NCBI GenBank assembly: GCA_022843955.1
Contig: JALHMQ010000026.1
Coordinates: 1-64,000 of the forward strand
Length of the DNA stretch: 64,000 nt
Direction of reading: 5' to 3'
Source: Burkholderiaceae bacterium
Lineage (GTDB): Bacteria > Pseudomonadota > Gammaproteobacteria > Burkholderiales > Burkholderiaceae_F
Of this stretch, positions 42,968-51,654 are shown one piece after another (the stretch's first letter is position 1; every line of letters begins with the position of its first letter). The position numbers were made by a program, and so were the translations under genes. The notes beneath the pieces were generated by a model. That model ran no database searches and was not told the DNA's origin. It was given only the letters and a program-made list of their open reading frames with translations.

Positions 42968-44086
42968 TCATTGAACGATGAGGTCCGCATACAAGGCACC
43001 TGAGGTCTTGATCGCCTGGAGAATCGCGATCTTGTCGCGTGTGCTCACGCGCAGGCGGCTCAGTCCCTGGATCAGGTCGGCGACTGTGGTGTTCGGGAAG
43101 CTCGCCGTCACACTCTGTCCGCCGTCCGCCACGTCCAGTCGGCTGTTGGCGACGACGAGGCTGCGTACGCCGGGCCCAGTCTCGGCCACCAGCACGGGCT
43201 GCGAGGCAGAGAACTCGGTCTGCACGGTCACGCGGATGTCGCCATGGGAGATCGCCACGGCCGACACCAGGACATCGCCACCAGCCACCACAGTTCCAGT
43301 GCGCTCATTAATGACGACACGCGCCGTGCGGTCCGGAGCGATACGTAGACCCTCGATAGACGCGAGCAGCCCATTAAGGTCAGTGCTGTGCTGCGCCGGC
43401 ACGCGGATGCGCACGGTGGAGGCATCGCGCGAGGCGGCGTGATCGGAGCCCAAGGCGATATTGATTCGCTCGGCAACGCGCTGCGAGGTCGTGGCGTCAG
43501 CATCCCTCAAAACGAAGGTGAGCGTGCCGTCACGCGCCAGCAGTTCGGCCCGCACCGCGGCCTCAACGGTGGCGCCAGATGCGATCATCGCTGAGGTTGG
43601 ATGGTTCTTCTGCGCGAGGTTGCCATTGGCATCGAACCGGTATCCGCCGACCGACAGCGGCCCTTGCGCGAGCGCGTACATTTGCCGATCTGGACCGCGC
43701 AGCGGCGCCATGAGCAGCACGCCGCCCGCAAGACTGCGAGCGTCGCCAATCGATGTCACGCTGATGTCGATCTTGTCGCCTACGCTTGCTGACGGCGGCA
43801 GCACGGCGGTCACCATCACGGCGGCAACGTTACGGCTCTGCAGATCGGCGTCGGGCACGATGAGGTCGAACTGCGACAACACGTTAGCCAGCGTCTGACG
43901 AGTGACACGGCTGCGCGGCGAGTCGCCCGACCCGGCGAGCCCCGTTACAAGGCCGTATCCCACCAACATGTTGTCGCGCCACCCCAGAAAGCGGCCAAGA
44001 TCCTTCAGCCGCACTTCGTTGGCAGTGGCAGAACCGCTCACCAGGGCGCACAGCAGCGCCAACATGAGTCTGAGAGCGCGCTTCAT
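42968..44086 (-). CDS. flgI: P-ring protein FlgI
   Basis: The 372-residue protein has a signal peptide (LMLALLCALVSGSATA) and the FlgI core, with VRLKDLGRFLGWRDNMLVGY, GLVTGLAGSGDSPRSRVTRQ and ARVVINERTGTVVAGGDV. FlgI forms the periplasmic ring around the rod. Its ATG at 44086 overlaps the flgH stop (TGATG), so I prefer it over an earlier in-frame start. Confidence 0.94.
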   Translation of the reverse strand: MKRALRLMLALLCALVSGSATANEVRLKDLGRFLGWRDNMLVGYGLVTGLAGSGDSPRSRVTRQTLANVLSQFDLIVPDADLQSRNVAAVMVTAVLPPSASVGDKIDISVTSIGDARSLAGGVLLMAPLRGPDRQMYALAQGPLSVGGYRFDANGNLAQKNHPTSAMIASGATVEAAVRAELLARDGTLTFVLRDADATTSQRVAERINIALGSDHAASRDASTVRIRVPAQHSTDLNGLLASIEGLRIAPDRTARVVINERTGTVVAGGDVLVSAVAISHGDIRVTVQTEFSASQPVLVAETGPGVRSLVVANSRLDVADGGQSVTASFPNTTVADLIQGLSRLRVSTRDKIAILQAIKTSGALYADLIVQ

Positions 44087-44682
44087 CACCACAACCCCAG
44101 CCACGCGAAGATCCGCGGGATCCAGCCTGGTCGCGTGCGCTCGGCAAGGTAGCCGTCGCCAACGTACTCAATGCGCGCGTTTGCGAGCCGGCTAGACAGG
44201 GCCATGTTGCCGTCAGAGATGTCGCGCGCACGCAGTCGCCCCTCAAGGCTGATGCGCGTCTTCTCGCGGTTCAGGTTGAGCTCCTGTTCGCCGCGCACGA
44301 GCAGGTCACCGTTCGGATAAACCTCCTGCACGCGCACCGACAACTGCGCCACCAGCCGGCCGCTAAACGCCACCCGGCCGCGGCCGTCGAGTTGATCGCC
44401 GGCGCGTGCCTGCAGACCTTCGCGGTACGGCTTGAGCGTACTGAGGTCGACGCCGACCGAGTAGTTCTTGTCGGTGGAGATGTCGGCCGAGTTGCTCGCC
44501 GACGAGTTCTCCACAACAACGATGGTCACGATGTCGCCCACCTTTACGCCACGCTGGTCGGCCGTGAGCGGGACGAACTCGGCCGGCTTGGCCAGATCGG
44601 CTGCGGACACGCTATTGAGCAAAGGCAGCAACAGCGCCGCTGACGCAATGCCAGCCCAGGCGCTTCGCAAAGCGTGGTTCAT
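44086..44682 (-). CDS. flgH: L-ring protein FlgH without a lipobox
   Basis: The 198-residue protein carries the FlgH core (VKVGDIVTIVVVENSSASNS, LVAQLSVRVQEVYPNGDLLV, RGEQELNLNREKTRISLEG, ARIEYVGDGYLAE). FlgH normally is an outer-membrane lipoprotein. The signal here (ALLLPLLNSVSAADLAKP) has no Cys and looks like a signal peptidase I substrate. The ring may thus be less firmly anchored or anchored in another way. It overlaps flgA by 4 bases. Confidence 0.92.
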   Translation of the reverse strand: MNHALRSAWAGIASAALLLPLLNSVSAADLAKPAEFVPLTADQRGVKVGDIVTIVVVENSSASNSADISTDKNYSVGVDLSTLKPYREGLQARAGDQLDGRGRVAFSGRLVAQLSVRVQEVYPNGDLLVRGEQELNLNREKTRISLEGRLRARDISDGNMALSSRLANARIEYVGDGYLAERTRPGWIPRIFAWLGLW

Positions 44683-45653
44683 GGCTGACCTCCCTCCTTG
44701 ATCGGTGCCGCCGGCACCAGCACCCGCGTCGGCGTCGCGCCAAGCCGGACGAAGGCAGCGCTACCGGCGCGCAGGTCCTGCACTGCCACGCCCTGACGCA
44801 CGACGCTGACATGCCCAACATCGAGGCGCACCGGCACCGCGTCACCGCGGCGATAAAGTACGGTGAACGCCGAATCGACTGCCGGCAGCAGGGCGCCCGC
44901 CGCGAGCGCCCGCGTCGCGCGCACCACGCCGGCCCTTGGGTCGTGGCTCAGTGCGTCCCGCTCGAGCCCATGTGCGCTCGCGCGTACCGGCGCGAGGTCG
45001 CCAGCGCGCAGCGCCTCGCCCGCCGCGACGGGCTGCTTGAGCTGCACGGCGTCGCGCTGCGCGGCCCAGGCCAGACGCACGGGAAGACGACCGATCGTTA
45101 TGCCATCCACGCGCACCGCGGCGGTCATCTCGATCTCGCCCGATGCGTCCAGAGGGCGCGACGGAGCGCGCACGTCGAACGCGAGCGCACCGGCAGGCAA
45201 GTGCGGCAGCACTGCGCCGACTAGGCGGGCGCGCGCGCTGCAGTCGATGCCGCCCGCCAGCGTGCATTGCCCTTTCCAGGTCGACTCCACTGTGTCCAGA
45301 AGTGCCGCCCGCTGCCCGGTCGACATTGGGGCACTCTGAGGTCGCACCTCGACATGTCCTGCCGCCAGCCGCCATGGACCGAGACCACCAGGAACCGCGC
45401 GGCTGATCCGGTCCAACACATCGCTGGAGCGCAAGGCGAAAGGCGCCGGATCGAGTCCCAGCGTGACCAGCGGCACGTTGCCCAAAACAGCCGTGTGCGA
45501 CGCTCCCAGCCGCGCGCGCGATGCGGCGTCGAGCACGTCGGCCAGCCGCAACACGGGACCGTGCAGCGGCAGTTCCGCGCGCAACGCGAGTTCGCCGGCC
45601 ACTCCCCCGGCGGGGGTAGCGACCAGCGCAGCGGCAAGCAGCAAGGAGCGCAC
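44679..45653 (-). CDS. flgA: P-ring assembly chaperone FlgA
   Basis: The 324-residue protein has a signal peptide (MRSLLLAAALVATPAGG) and C-terminal SAF-type FlgA domain with LKQPVAAGEALRAGDLAPV, GVVRATRALAAGALLPA and GHVSVVRQGVAVQDLRAGSA. FlgA helps FlgI assemble in the periplasm. The gene lies between flgG and flgH, 6 bases from flgG. Confidence 0.85.
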   Translation of the reverse strand: MRSLLLAAALVATPAGGVAGELALRAELPLHGPVLRLADVLDAASRARLGASHTAVLGNVPLVTLGLDPAPFALRSSDVLDRISRAVPGGLGPWRLAAGHVEVRPQSAPMSTGQRAALLDTVESTWKGQCTLAGGIDCSARARLVGAVLPHLPAGALAFDVRAPSRPLDASGEIEMTAAVRVDGITIGRLPVRLAWAAQRDAVQLKQPVAAGEALRAGDLAPVRASAHGLERDALSHDPRAGVVRATRALAAGALLPAVDSAFTVLYRRGDAVPVRLDVGHVSVVRQGVAVQDLRAGSAAFVRLGATPTRVLVPAAPIKEGGQP

Positions 45654-45659
45654 GCGACC

Positions 45660-46433
45660 TCAGCGCCGCAGCTGGTTGATGGTGTTCATCATCTCGTCGG
45701 CCAACTGGATCACGCGGGCGTTGGCCGAGTAGGCGCGCTGCATCAGCATCATGCTAACCATCTCATCGACCATCTTGACGTTGGACGACTCAAGGTAACC
45801 CTGCGCGACTAGGCCGAGTCTGCCGTCGCCCGGCATGCCGCGGCTGACCTCGGCCAGCGGGTCTTCTATTCGGTACAGGCCGTCGCCCAGCGCCCTCAGC
45901 GTGGACGGATCGGCCACAGCCGTGAGTTCGATCTGACCGATGAGTTGCGGGCTCGTCTGGCCAGCAACCGCCGCGAACACCTGCCCGCTTTCTGCCACCA
46001 GCAGTGCGCTGGCATCGCGCGGCACCGAAATGCTGCCCTTGAGCGGCAGCCCGTTCGCCGCCGCCAGGAAGCCATCGACATTCACGCGTAGGCCGCCGCC
46101 ACGCCACAGAACGGTCTGCCCGCCAGGCGCCATCAGCTCGATGAAGCCAGGACCGCGAATGGCGACGTCGAGCGGGTTGTCGGTCTTGCGCAGTTCCCCC
46201 TGCTCCAGCATCTTGGGCGTGGCGGCAACGGTCACGCCGAGCCCTGCCTCCGTGCCAGCCGTGCGTGCGCCAGCGGCGTCGGCGGTGGGACCGACACCGA
46301 CCATTTCCGAGAACGCCACGGTGTTTCGCTTGAATGCCGGCGTGTTGATGTTGGCCACGTTGTTGGCCACCACATCCACCGCGGACTGCTGGGCCTTCAG
46401 CCCGGTTGCACCGATGTGAAACACGTTATTCAT
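45660..46433 (-). CDS. flgG: Distal rod protein FlgG
   Basis: The 257-residue product has the rod/hook N-terminus (SAVDVVANNVANINTPAFKR) and C-terminus (YLESSNVKMVDEMVSMMLMQ then RAYSANARVIQLADEMMNTI), typical of FlgG. Its length is normal. It overlaps the preceding flgF-like gene by 4 bases. Confidence 0.93.
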   Translation of the reverse strand: MNNVFHIGATGLKAQQSAVDVVANNVANINTPAFKRNTVAFSEMVGVGPTADAAGARTAGTEAGLGVTVAATPKMLEQGELRKTDNPLDVAIRGPGFIELMAPGGQTVLWRGGGLRVNVDGFLAAANGLPLKGSISVPRDASALLVAESGQVFAAVAGQTSPQLIGQIELTAVADPSTLRALGDGLYRIEDPLAEVSRGMPGDGRLGLVAQGYLESSNVKMVDEMVSMMLMQRAYSANARVIQLADEMMNTINQLRR

Positions 46434-47179
46434 GACTGCAGATCTCCCAGGCGGCGAATCGAGCGTTCCATCATGTCCCCGTGCGCCTGCGCGAGCTTCT
46501 GACCAAGCTCGAAGCGACGCATCGTCTCCATCATCTGCACCATCTCGTGGCCAAGGTCGACGTTGGCCATCTCCAGAAAGCCATGCTTGACGACGGTGCT
46601 GTCGGCCGGCGCGACGGCGTCGGAAGCGGCGGCGAAGGTGCTGCCCGCTGCGCGCTGCGCTAGTGCCGCCGCGTCGATGTCGACCAGCGCAAGACGGCCG
46701 ATCGGCCTTTGCTCGTCGATAACCGTGCCGTCGGCCGCGACCCTGAAGTCGACCGAACCGACGATAAGATCGCCGCCGCTGATCTGCAGCACCGCGCCCT
46801 GCGCGTTGACCACACGACCATCGGCCGCGAGCTCGAAGGCACCCGACCTCGTGTACAGCGTCTGCTCGCCCTGGCGCAGCACGAAGAAGCCGGGACCGCT
46901 CAAGGCCAGGTGCAGCGGGTTCTGGGTCTGCGACAGCCGGCCCGGGCTGAGGTCGGCACGGGTGACAAACGCCGGCGCACTGGGCGAGGTCGCGCCGAAT
47001 GCTGCATCCACGGCTGTTGCACGGGACTCGGCCTGCAGCGCAGTGGCAAACGGTTCAGCCACGCCGACCTGCCGCTTGAATCCCGCGGTGCTAACGTTGG
47101 CGATGTTGTGCGCCGACGCCTCCAAGCGGCGCATTTCGGTCGCCATTGTGACGGCGGCAATGTCGAGTACGGTTCCCAC
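46430..47179 (-). CDS. flgF: Rod protein FlgF
   Basis: The 249-residue product is a second FlgG/FlgF-family rod protein (MRRLEASAHNIANVSTAGFK, NPLHLALSGPGFFVLRQGEQ, FLEMANVDLGHEMVQMMETM). Position directly before flgG indicates FlgF. The true start is probably the GTG at 47179, seven bases after AGGAGG; the open frame runs 25 codons further upstream into flhA. Confidence 0.88.
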   Translation of the reverse strand: MGTVLDIAAVTMATEMRRLEASAHNIANVSTAGFKRQVGVAEPFATALQAESRATAVDAAFGATSPSAPAFVTRADLSPGRLSQTQNPLHLALSGPGFFVLRQGEQTLYTRSGAFELAADGRVVNAQGAVLQISGGDLIVGSVDFRVAADGTVIDEQRPIGRLALVDIDAAALAQRAAGSTFAAASDAVAPADSTVVKHGFLEMANVDLGHEMVQMMETMRRFELGQKLAQAHGDMMERSIRRLGDLQS

Positions 47180-47201
47180 GACTTTTCCTCCTACGTTCCG
47201 A

Positions 47202-49280
47202 TCAGGCCGGCTGCGGCAGCTGGGCCGCGCGCGAGTCGAGCTGGCTATTGACACTGATGACGCCCGATGACTTCAGGTCGACGCTGTGCGGGACCTCGCC
47301 GATGGAGACCACCGCTAGACGCGGCAGCGCGCGGCGCGAGAAGGTCTTCAGGTGGCGGCGCACTTCGGGTCCGCACAACAACACCGGCATCTGGTTGTTA
47401 CGCATCATTGTTTCTCCCAATGCAAGCAGACGCCGCAGGAACTGCTCGGCCAGCGTCGGCTCCAGCACGAAGGGCGAAGCGCCGTCGCTGGACTTCAAGC
47501 TCTGTGCAATGCTCGCCTCCAGGCTGGGCTCGATGGTCATCACCATCAGCGCATCGTGGCCACCGCGCAGGCTCTGGCAAATGGCCAGGCCGAGCTTCTG
47601 CCGAACCGTCTCGGTGAGCACCGCCGCGTCCTTCTGGTGGCGGCCGCTGTCGGCCAGCACCTCGACGATCAGATCCAGGTTGCGCACCGGCACGCCTTCG
47701 CCGAGAAGGTTTTGAAGCACGCGCTGCACATCGCTGACGCTGAGCACGTTCGGCACGAGCTCCTCGAGCAGGCCGGGCTGGCGCGTGCGCACGCCCTCGA
47801 GCAGGCGTGCCGTCTCGGCGCGCGTGACAAGCTGCGCGACGTTGGCCTTAAGCAGCTCGGACAGGTGCGTTATCAGCACCGTGACCGGATCGACCAGCGT
47901 GTAGCCGCGTGCCCGCGCGCGCTCCTCGTCGGCAGCGTCAATCCAGATCGCAGGCAGGCCAAAGGCTGGATCGCGCGTCTGCACGCCGGGCAGCTTCTCA
48001 GCCGCGCTCGACGCGTGGATCGCCAGCGTGCGCTCGGCGTACAACAAGCCGCCGCCCATGCGGTCGCCGAAGATTGCGATCTCGTAGTCGTTGCTGCCCA
48101 AGCGGCCGGCGTCGCGAAAGACCACCGGCGGGATAGAGAAGCCCATGTCGCTGGCGTACTGCTTGCGAAAGGCGGCCACGCGCTCGCCAAGCACGGCCTG
48201 CGAGGCTTGCCACACGCCTGACAGCCCGCCGCCTAGAAGGACTTCGACCGCCGCCGGCGGCACGACCTCGGCCGCAGTCTCGGCGGTCTTCTCGGCCTCC
48301 GTGTCGTCCTCCTCGGGATGTTGGCGTGCCCTACGGCGAATCACGAAGAACGTAATCAGCAGCGGCACCGCCAGCAGCACCACCGGCCACTTGGGCATGC
48401 CGGGCAGCAGCAGCAAGCCGATCAGTGCCAGCACGACCAGCACCTGGATCTTCGGGAAAAGCACCAACTGCCGCAGTACCTCAGGCCCGAGCTCGCGATC
48501 GGCCGCCGAGCGCGTGACGATGATGCCGGTGGCCGTGGAGACGATCAGCGCCGGCACCTGCGTAACTATGCCGTCGCCGATGGTAAGCAGCGTGAAAGTC
48601 TGCAGCGCCTGGCCCCAGCCCATGCCCATCTGGGCGACCCCGATGATCAGGCCGCCGATGATGTTGATGAGCAGGATGACGATGCCAGCGATGGCGTCGC
48701 CCTTGACGAACTTGCTGGCGCCGTCCATCGCGCCGTAGAACGCCGCCTCCTTCTCGAGCGCCTTGCGGCGCTTCTTGGCTTCTTCCTGGTCGATGAAGCC
48801 CATGTTGAGGTCGGCGTCAATCGACATCTGCTGGCCCGGCATCGCATCGAGCACGAAGCGCGCCGCCACCTCGGACACGCGCTGCGCGCCGTTGGTCACC
48901 ACCACGTACTGCACTACCACCAGAATGAAGAAGACAATCAGGCCGATGACGAAATTGCCCTGCACGACGAATGACCCGACCGCCGCGATCACCTGCCCGG
49001 CCTGCGCCTCGGACAGAATGAGCCGCGTGGCCGCGATGTTAAGCGCCAGCCGGAACAGTGTCGCCACCAGCAGGAGTGACGGGAAGGTGGAAAAGTCCAC
49101 CGGCCGCTGCACGTAGAAGGTGAGCAGCAGGATCGTCAGTGCGAAGGCGATGTTGACAATGAACAGGAGGTCTAGCAGCGGCGCCGGTATCGGCGCGAAC
49201 AGGATGAGCAGGATCAGCACCACCCCGACCACCAGCGCGAGGTCGGAGTTCCTGCCGAGGATGCTGCGCAGCGTCTGCAT
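47202..49280 (-). CDS. flhA: Export gate protein FlhA
   Basis: The 692-residue protein has the conserved multi-span N-terminal domain (LLDLLFIVNIAFALTILLLT, SFVVQGNFVIGLIVFFILVV, ARFVLDAMPGQQMSIDADLN, and the FHIPEP-type loop DQEEAKKRRKALEKEAAFYG). The large cytosolic domain docks chaperones (GIDGI-type segments in the C-terminal half). FlhA is the ring that selects substrates and couples export to the proton motive force. All parts look intact. Confidence 0.95.
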   Translation of the reverse strand: MQTLRSILGRNSDLALVVGVVLILLILFAPIPAPLLDLLFIVNIAFALTILLLTFYVQRPVDFSTFPSLLLVATLFRLALNIAATRLILSEAQAGQVIAAVGSFVVQGNFVIGLIVFFILVVVQYVVVTNGAQRVSEVAARFVLDAMPGQQMSIDADLNMGFIDQEEAKKRRKALEKEAAFYGAMDGASKFVKGDAIAGIVILLINIIGGLIIGVAQMGMGWGQALQTFTLLTIGDGIVTQVPALIVSTATGIIVTRSAADRELGPEVLRQLVLFPKIQVLVVLALIGLLLLPGMPKWPVVLLAVPLLITFFVIRRRARQHPEEDDTEAEKTAETAAEVVPPAAVEVLLGGGLSGVWQASQAVLGERVAAFRKQYASDMGFSIPPVVFRDAGRLGSNDYEIAIFGDRMGGGLLYAERTLAIHASSAAEKLPGVQTRDPAFGLPAIWIDAADEERARARGYTLVDPVTVLITHLSELLKANVAQLVTRAETARLLEGVRTRQPGLLEELVPNVLSVSDVQRVLQNLLGEGVPVRNLDLIVEVLADSGRHQKDAAVLTETVRQKLGLAICQSLRGGHDALMVMTIEPSLEASIAQSLKSSDGASPFVLEPTLAEQFLRRLLALGETMMRNNQMPVLLCGPEVRRHLKTFSRRALPRLAVVSIGEVPHSVDLKSSGVISVNSQLDSRAAQLPQPA

Positions 49281-49285
49281 GGTCG

Positions 49286-50383
49286 CTATGCCGCCACAAG
49301 GGTGCGGCCGGCCGATTTCTCTCGCGCCGCCCTCTGCGCCTGCAGGCGCAGGTAGATGGCCGCCGTGCGCTGGAAGAACTCCTCCGGGATCACGCTGTCA
49401 AGCGCAACCTTGAAGAACAACGCGCGACTCAGTGCCTTGTTCTCCACCACCGGCACGCCGTAGACGAACGCAAGCCGCCGCAGCCGCAGCGCGAAATCGC
49501 CGGCGCCCTTGGACACCACCTGCGGCGCCAGCATGTTGCGGTTGTCGTAGCGCATGGCCACCGCGTAGTGGGTGGGATTAGTTACCAGCACGTCGGCCGA
49601 GCGCAGCTGCCGCATGCTTCGTGAGCGCTTGAGCAGCTCCTGCGCCAACTGCCGGCGCCGCTGCTTGATGCGGCTGTCGCCCTCGCGCTGCCGCATCTCC
49701 TCGCGCAGCTCGCGCCGGCTCATCATCATCTTCTTGGCGTACTGGCGGCGCACGAACAGCAAGTCGACCGCGGCGAACAGCGCCATCGCCCCAATCAGCC
49801 AGAACAGCAACTTCAGCCCGTGCACGCCGATCAGCGTTGCCACCGCGCGCGGCTCCACCGCGGCGTCGGTGGCATGCAGCGCCGCCGCTGTCACGACGAG
49901 GCCCGCGAGCGCGCTGTACACCACGAGCTTCAGGATGCTCTTGCCGGTCTCGTACAGGGTCTGGATCGAGAAGATCCGCTTGAAGCCGTTGGCCGGGTTC
50001 AGGCGCGTGAAATCGGGCTTAAGCGCATGGACCGAAAAGATGAAGCCGATCTGCAAGAGGATGGCGAGCACCGCGATCGCCACCACCAGCAGCATCAGCG
50101 GCAGCGTGAGATAGGCCATGCGGCCGGACAGCAGCGTGCTCCAGGTCCACAGTTCGAGCGGCCCGTAGGCAAGCGAGGGTGCCTGCAAAATGGCGCGCGC
50201 GGCCAGCGCCTCAGCGTCGCGCACCATGCCAGCGCCGAAGATCCAGAGGTAGCCCGCCAGTGCGACCATGACCGCCAGCGTGGAGAACTCCAGGCTGCGC
50301 GCGACCATGCCCTTCTTGCGCGCCTGCTCCAGCTTGTAAGCGGTCGCCTCCTCGGTGCGCGTCTGTTCCTGTTCCTGCTCCAT
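49286..50383 (-). CDS. flhB: Export switch protein FlhB
   Basis: The 365-residue protein has four membrane segments and the cytosolic domain with the autocleavage motif NPTH (269-272) in VLVTNPTHYAVAMRYD. FlhB cleavage after Asn switches export from rod/hook to late substrates, so the machine retains the means to change substrates. It overlaps the fliR stop by one base (TAATG). Confidence 0.95.
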   Translation of the reverse strand: MEQEQEQTRTEEATAYKLEQARKKGMVARSLEFSTLAVMVALAGYLWIFGAGMVRDAEALAARAILQAPSLAYGPLELWTWSTLLSGRMAYLTLPLMLLVVAIAVLAILLQIGFIFSVHALKPDFTRLNPANGFKRIFSIQTLYETGKSILKLVVYSALAGLVVTAAALHATDAAVEPRAVATLIGVHGLKLLFWLIGAMALFAAVDLLFVRRQYAKKMMMSRRELREEMRQREGDSRIKQRRRQLAQELLKRSRSMRQLRSADVLVTNPTHYAVAMRYDNRNMLAPQVVSKGAGDFALRLRRLAFVYGVPVVENKALSRALFFKVALDSVIPEEFFQRTAAIYLRLQAQRAAREKSAGRTLVAA

Positions 50384-51147
50384 TAGGACTCCAGGGCGCC
50401 GACGAAGCGCAGGCCGGCCTCGGTCACTCGCAGGAACGCGGGCGCCAGCAGGCTCACCATTAGGATCAGCGTGAAGATCAGGACGATCGACTTAACCTGA
50501 AACCCGAGGATGAGGATGTTCATCTGCGGCAGTGTGCGCGACATGAAGCCCAACGCGACGTCGGTAAGGAAGAGCACCAGAATCCCGGCGCCGGCGGTGA
50601 CCAGGCCCAAGGTCGTAATCAGGCCCGCCTGCGCGATGACAGCCGCCAGCGGCCAGCCGTTGGCCACCGCACCCAGCGGAACGGCCTGCAGCGAGGCGGC
50701 CAGCACTCGCATCAGGTCATGATGGGAATCAACGGCGAAGAACACCGCGACCGCCGTCATGGTGAACACGGTGCCGATCAGAGGCGTCTGCGCCCGCGTG
50801 GCGGGATCGAGCACCGTGGCCAGTCCGAAGCCTGCCTGGATGTCGAGTACGCGCCCGGCGAAGTACAGGGCGGCAAAGGCAGCCTGCAGACCGAAGGCAA
50901 TGCCGAGCCCCAGCACCAGCTCGCTTGCCGCGAGCACGCTGAACCAGCCCAGATCGGTCGGCATCTCAGCCACGCGCGCCCCCGGCGCCTGGACCAGGCA
51001 CGCCGCCAGCATCACCGGAATGAGCACCCGTACGCGCAGCGGCACGTTGAGCAGTGTGAATGGGGGCGCAAAGGCGAAAAGCGGCGTCAGCCGCAGGGTG
51101 AGCAGCACCACCGCGAGCACCCAGTCCGTGGCGACCGAGATCTGCAT
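50383..51147 (-). CDS. fliR: Export gate protein FliR
   Basis: The 254-residue product has the FliR hydrophobic pattern with several membrane spans, VRVLIPVMLAACLVQAPGAR, GLGIAFGLQAAFAALYFAGR and DIQAGFGLATVLDP. FliR closes the FliP-FliQ helical channel. It follows fliQ by 6 bases. Confidence 0.92.
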   Translation of the reverse strand: MQISVATDWVLAVVLLTLRLTPLFAFAPPFTLLNVPLRVRVLIPVMLAACLVQAPGARVAEMPTDLGWFSVLAASELVLGLGIAFGLQAAFAALYFAGRVLDIQAGFGLATVLDPATRAQTPLIGTVFTMTAVAVFFAVDSHHDLMRVLAASLQAVPLGAVANGWPLAAVIAQAGLITTLGLVTAGAGILVLFLTDVALGFMSRTLPQMNILILGFQVKSIVLIFTLILMVSLLAPAFLRVTEAGLRFVGALES

Positions 51148-51153
51148 CGCGAG

Positions 51154-51420
51154 TCACCGGATGACCGCGATGCCACTGTAGAGCGATGTCGAGAAGGTGA
51201 TGAGCCGGTTCAGCATCCACGGCCCGAACACCAGCAAAACGAAGAACGCTACAACCAGCTTGGGCACGTAGCTGAGGCTCATTTCCTGCAGTTGGGTGAC
51301 CACCTGCACGATTCCCACCAGCACGCCGACCACGAGCGTCGAGACGAGTAGCGGCGCGGCAACAAGAAAGCTCGTCCACAGCAACTGGGTGATCAGCTGA
51401 AGGGCTTGGTCTGCCGCCAT
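51154..51420 (-). CDS. fliQ: Export gate protein FliQ; first gene of the train
   Basis: The 88-residue protein has two membrane helices and FliQ signatures (LVVGVLVGIVQVVTQLQEMS, YVPKLVVAFFVLLVFGPWML). The leader position of fliQ is notable: the train starts with four export-gate genes. Its promoter must lie in the 234-base gap to the divergent regulator. Confidence 0.93.
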   Translation of the reverse strand: MAADQALQLITQLLWTSFLVAAPLLVSTLVVGVLVGIVQVVTQLQEMSLSYVPKLVVAFFVLLVFGPWMLNRLITFSTSLYSGIAVIR

Positions 51421-51500
51421 GAGTTCCTACTATTGACTGTGTTGCTTCGTGGGCAATTTGCTCGGCTCTCTGCCCGGTCGCTCGCGATCGTGACCTGAAT

Positions 51501-51526
51501 GATGTTGGGAAAAATCCGACAACATC
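51501..51526. promoter_or_regulatory. Candidate operator GATGTTG-N12-CAACATC
   Basis: A perfect 7-bp inverted repeat with inner partly matching GGA/TCC arms lies between the divergent fliQ and regulator genes. It lies about 80 bases from fliQ and 130 from the regulator start. Such symmetry fits an operator for a dimeric regulator, possibly the neighbouring SARP-type protein, though SARPs usually bind direct repeats. Confidence 0.4.
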
Positions 51527-51654
51527 CTCTCCGTTTTCTCTCCGGGCCTCGCCAATCGCTAAACAATCTGCGAAATCGTTGGCACGCTGCAACCGGTTCT
51601 CGATGGAGCCTCGGGTCCCGCGTTCAACTTAGATTGCGAAAAGGCATCAACGAC

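Noticed and set aside
51421-51500. Sigma-54 promoter in front of fliQ
   Set aside because: The closest GG/GC pair has the wrong spacing (11 rather than 10 bases), so I do not call it.
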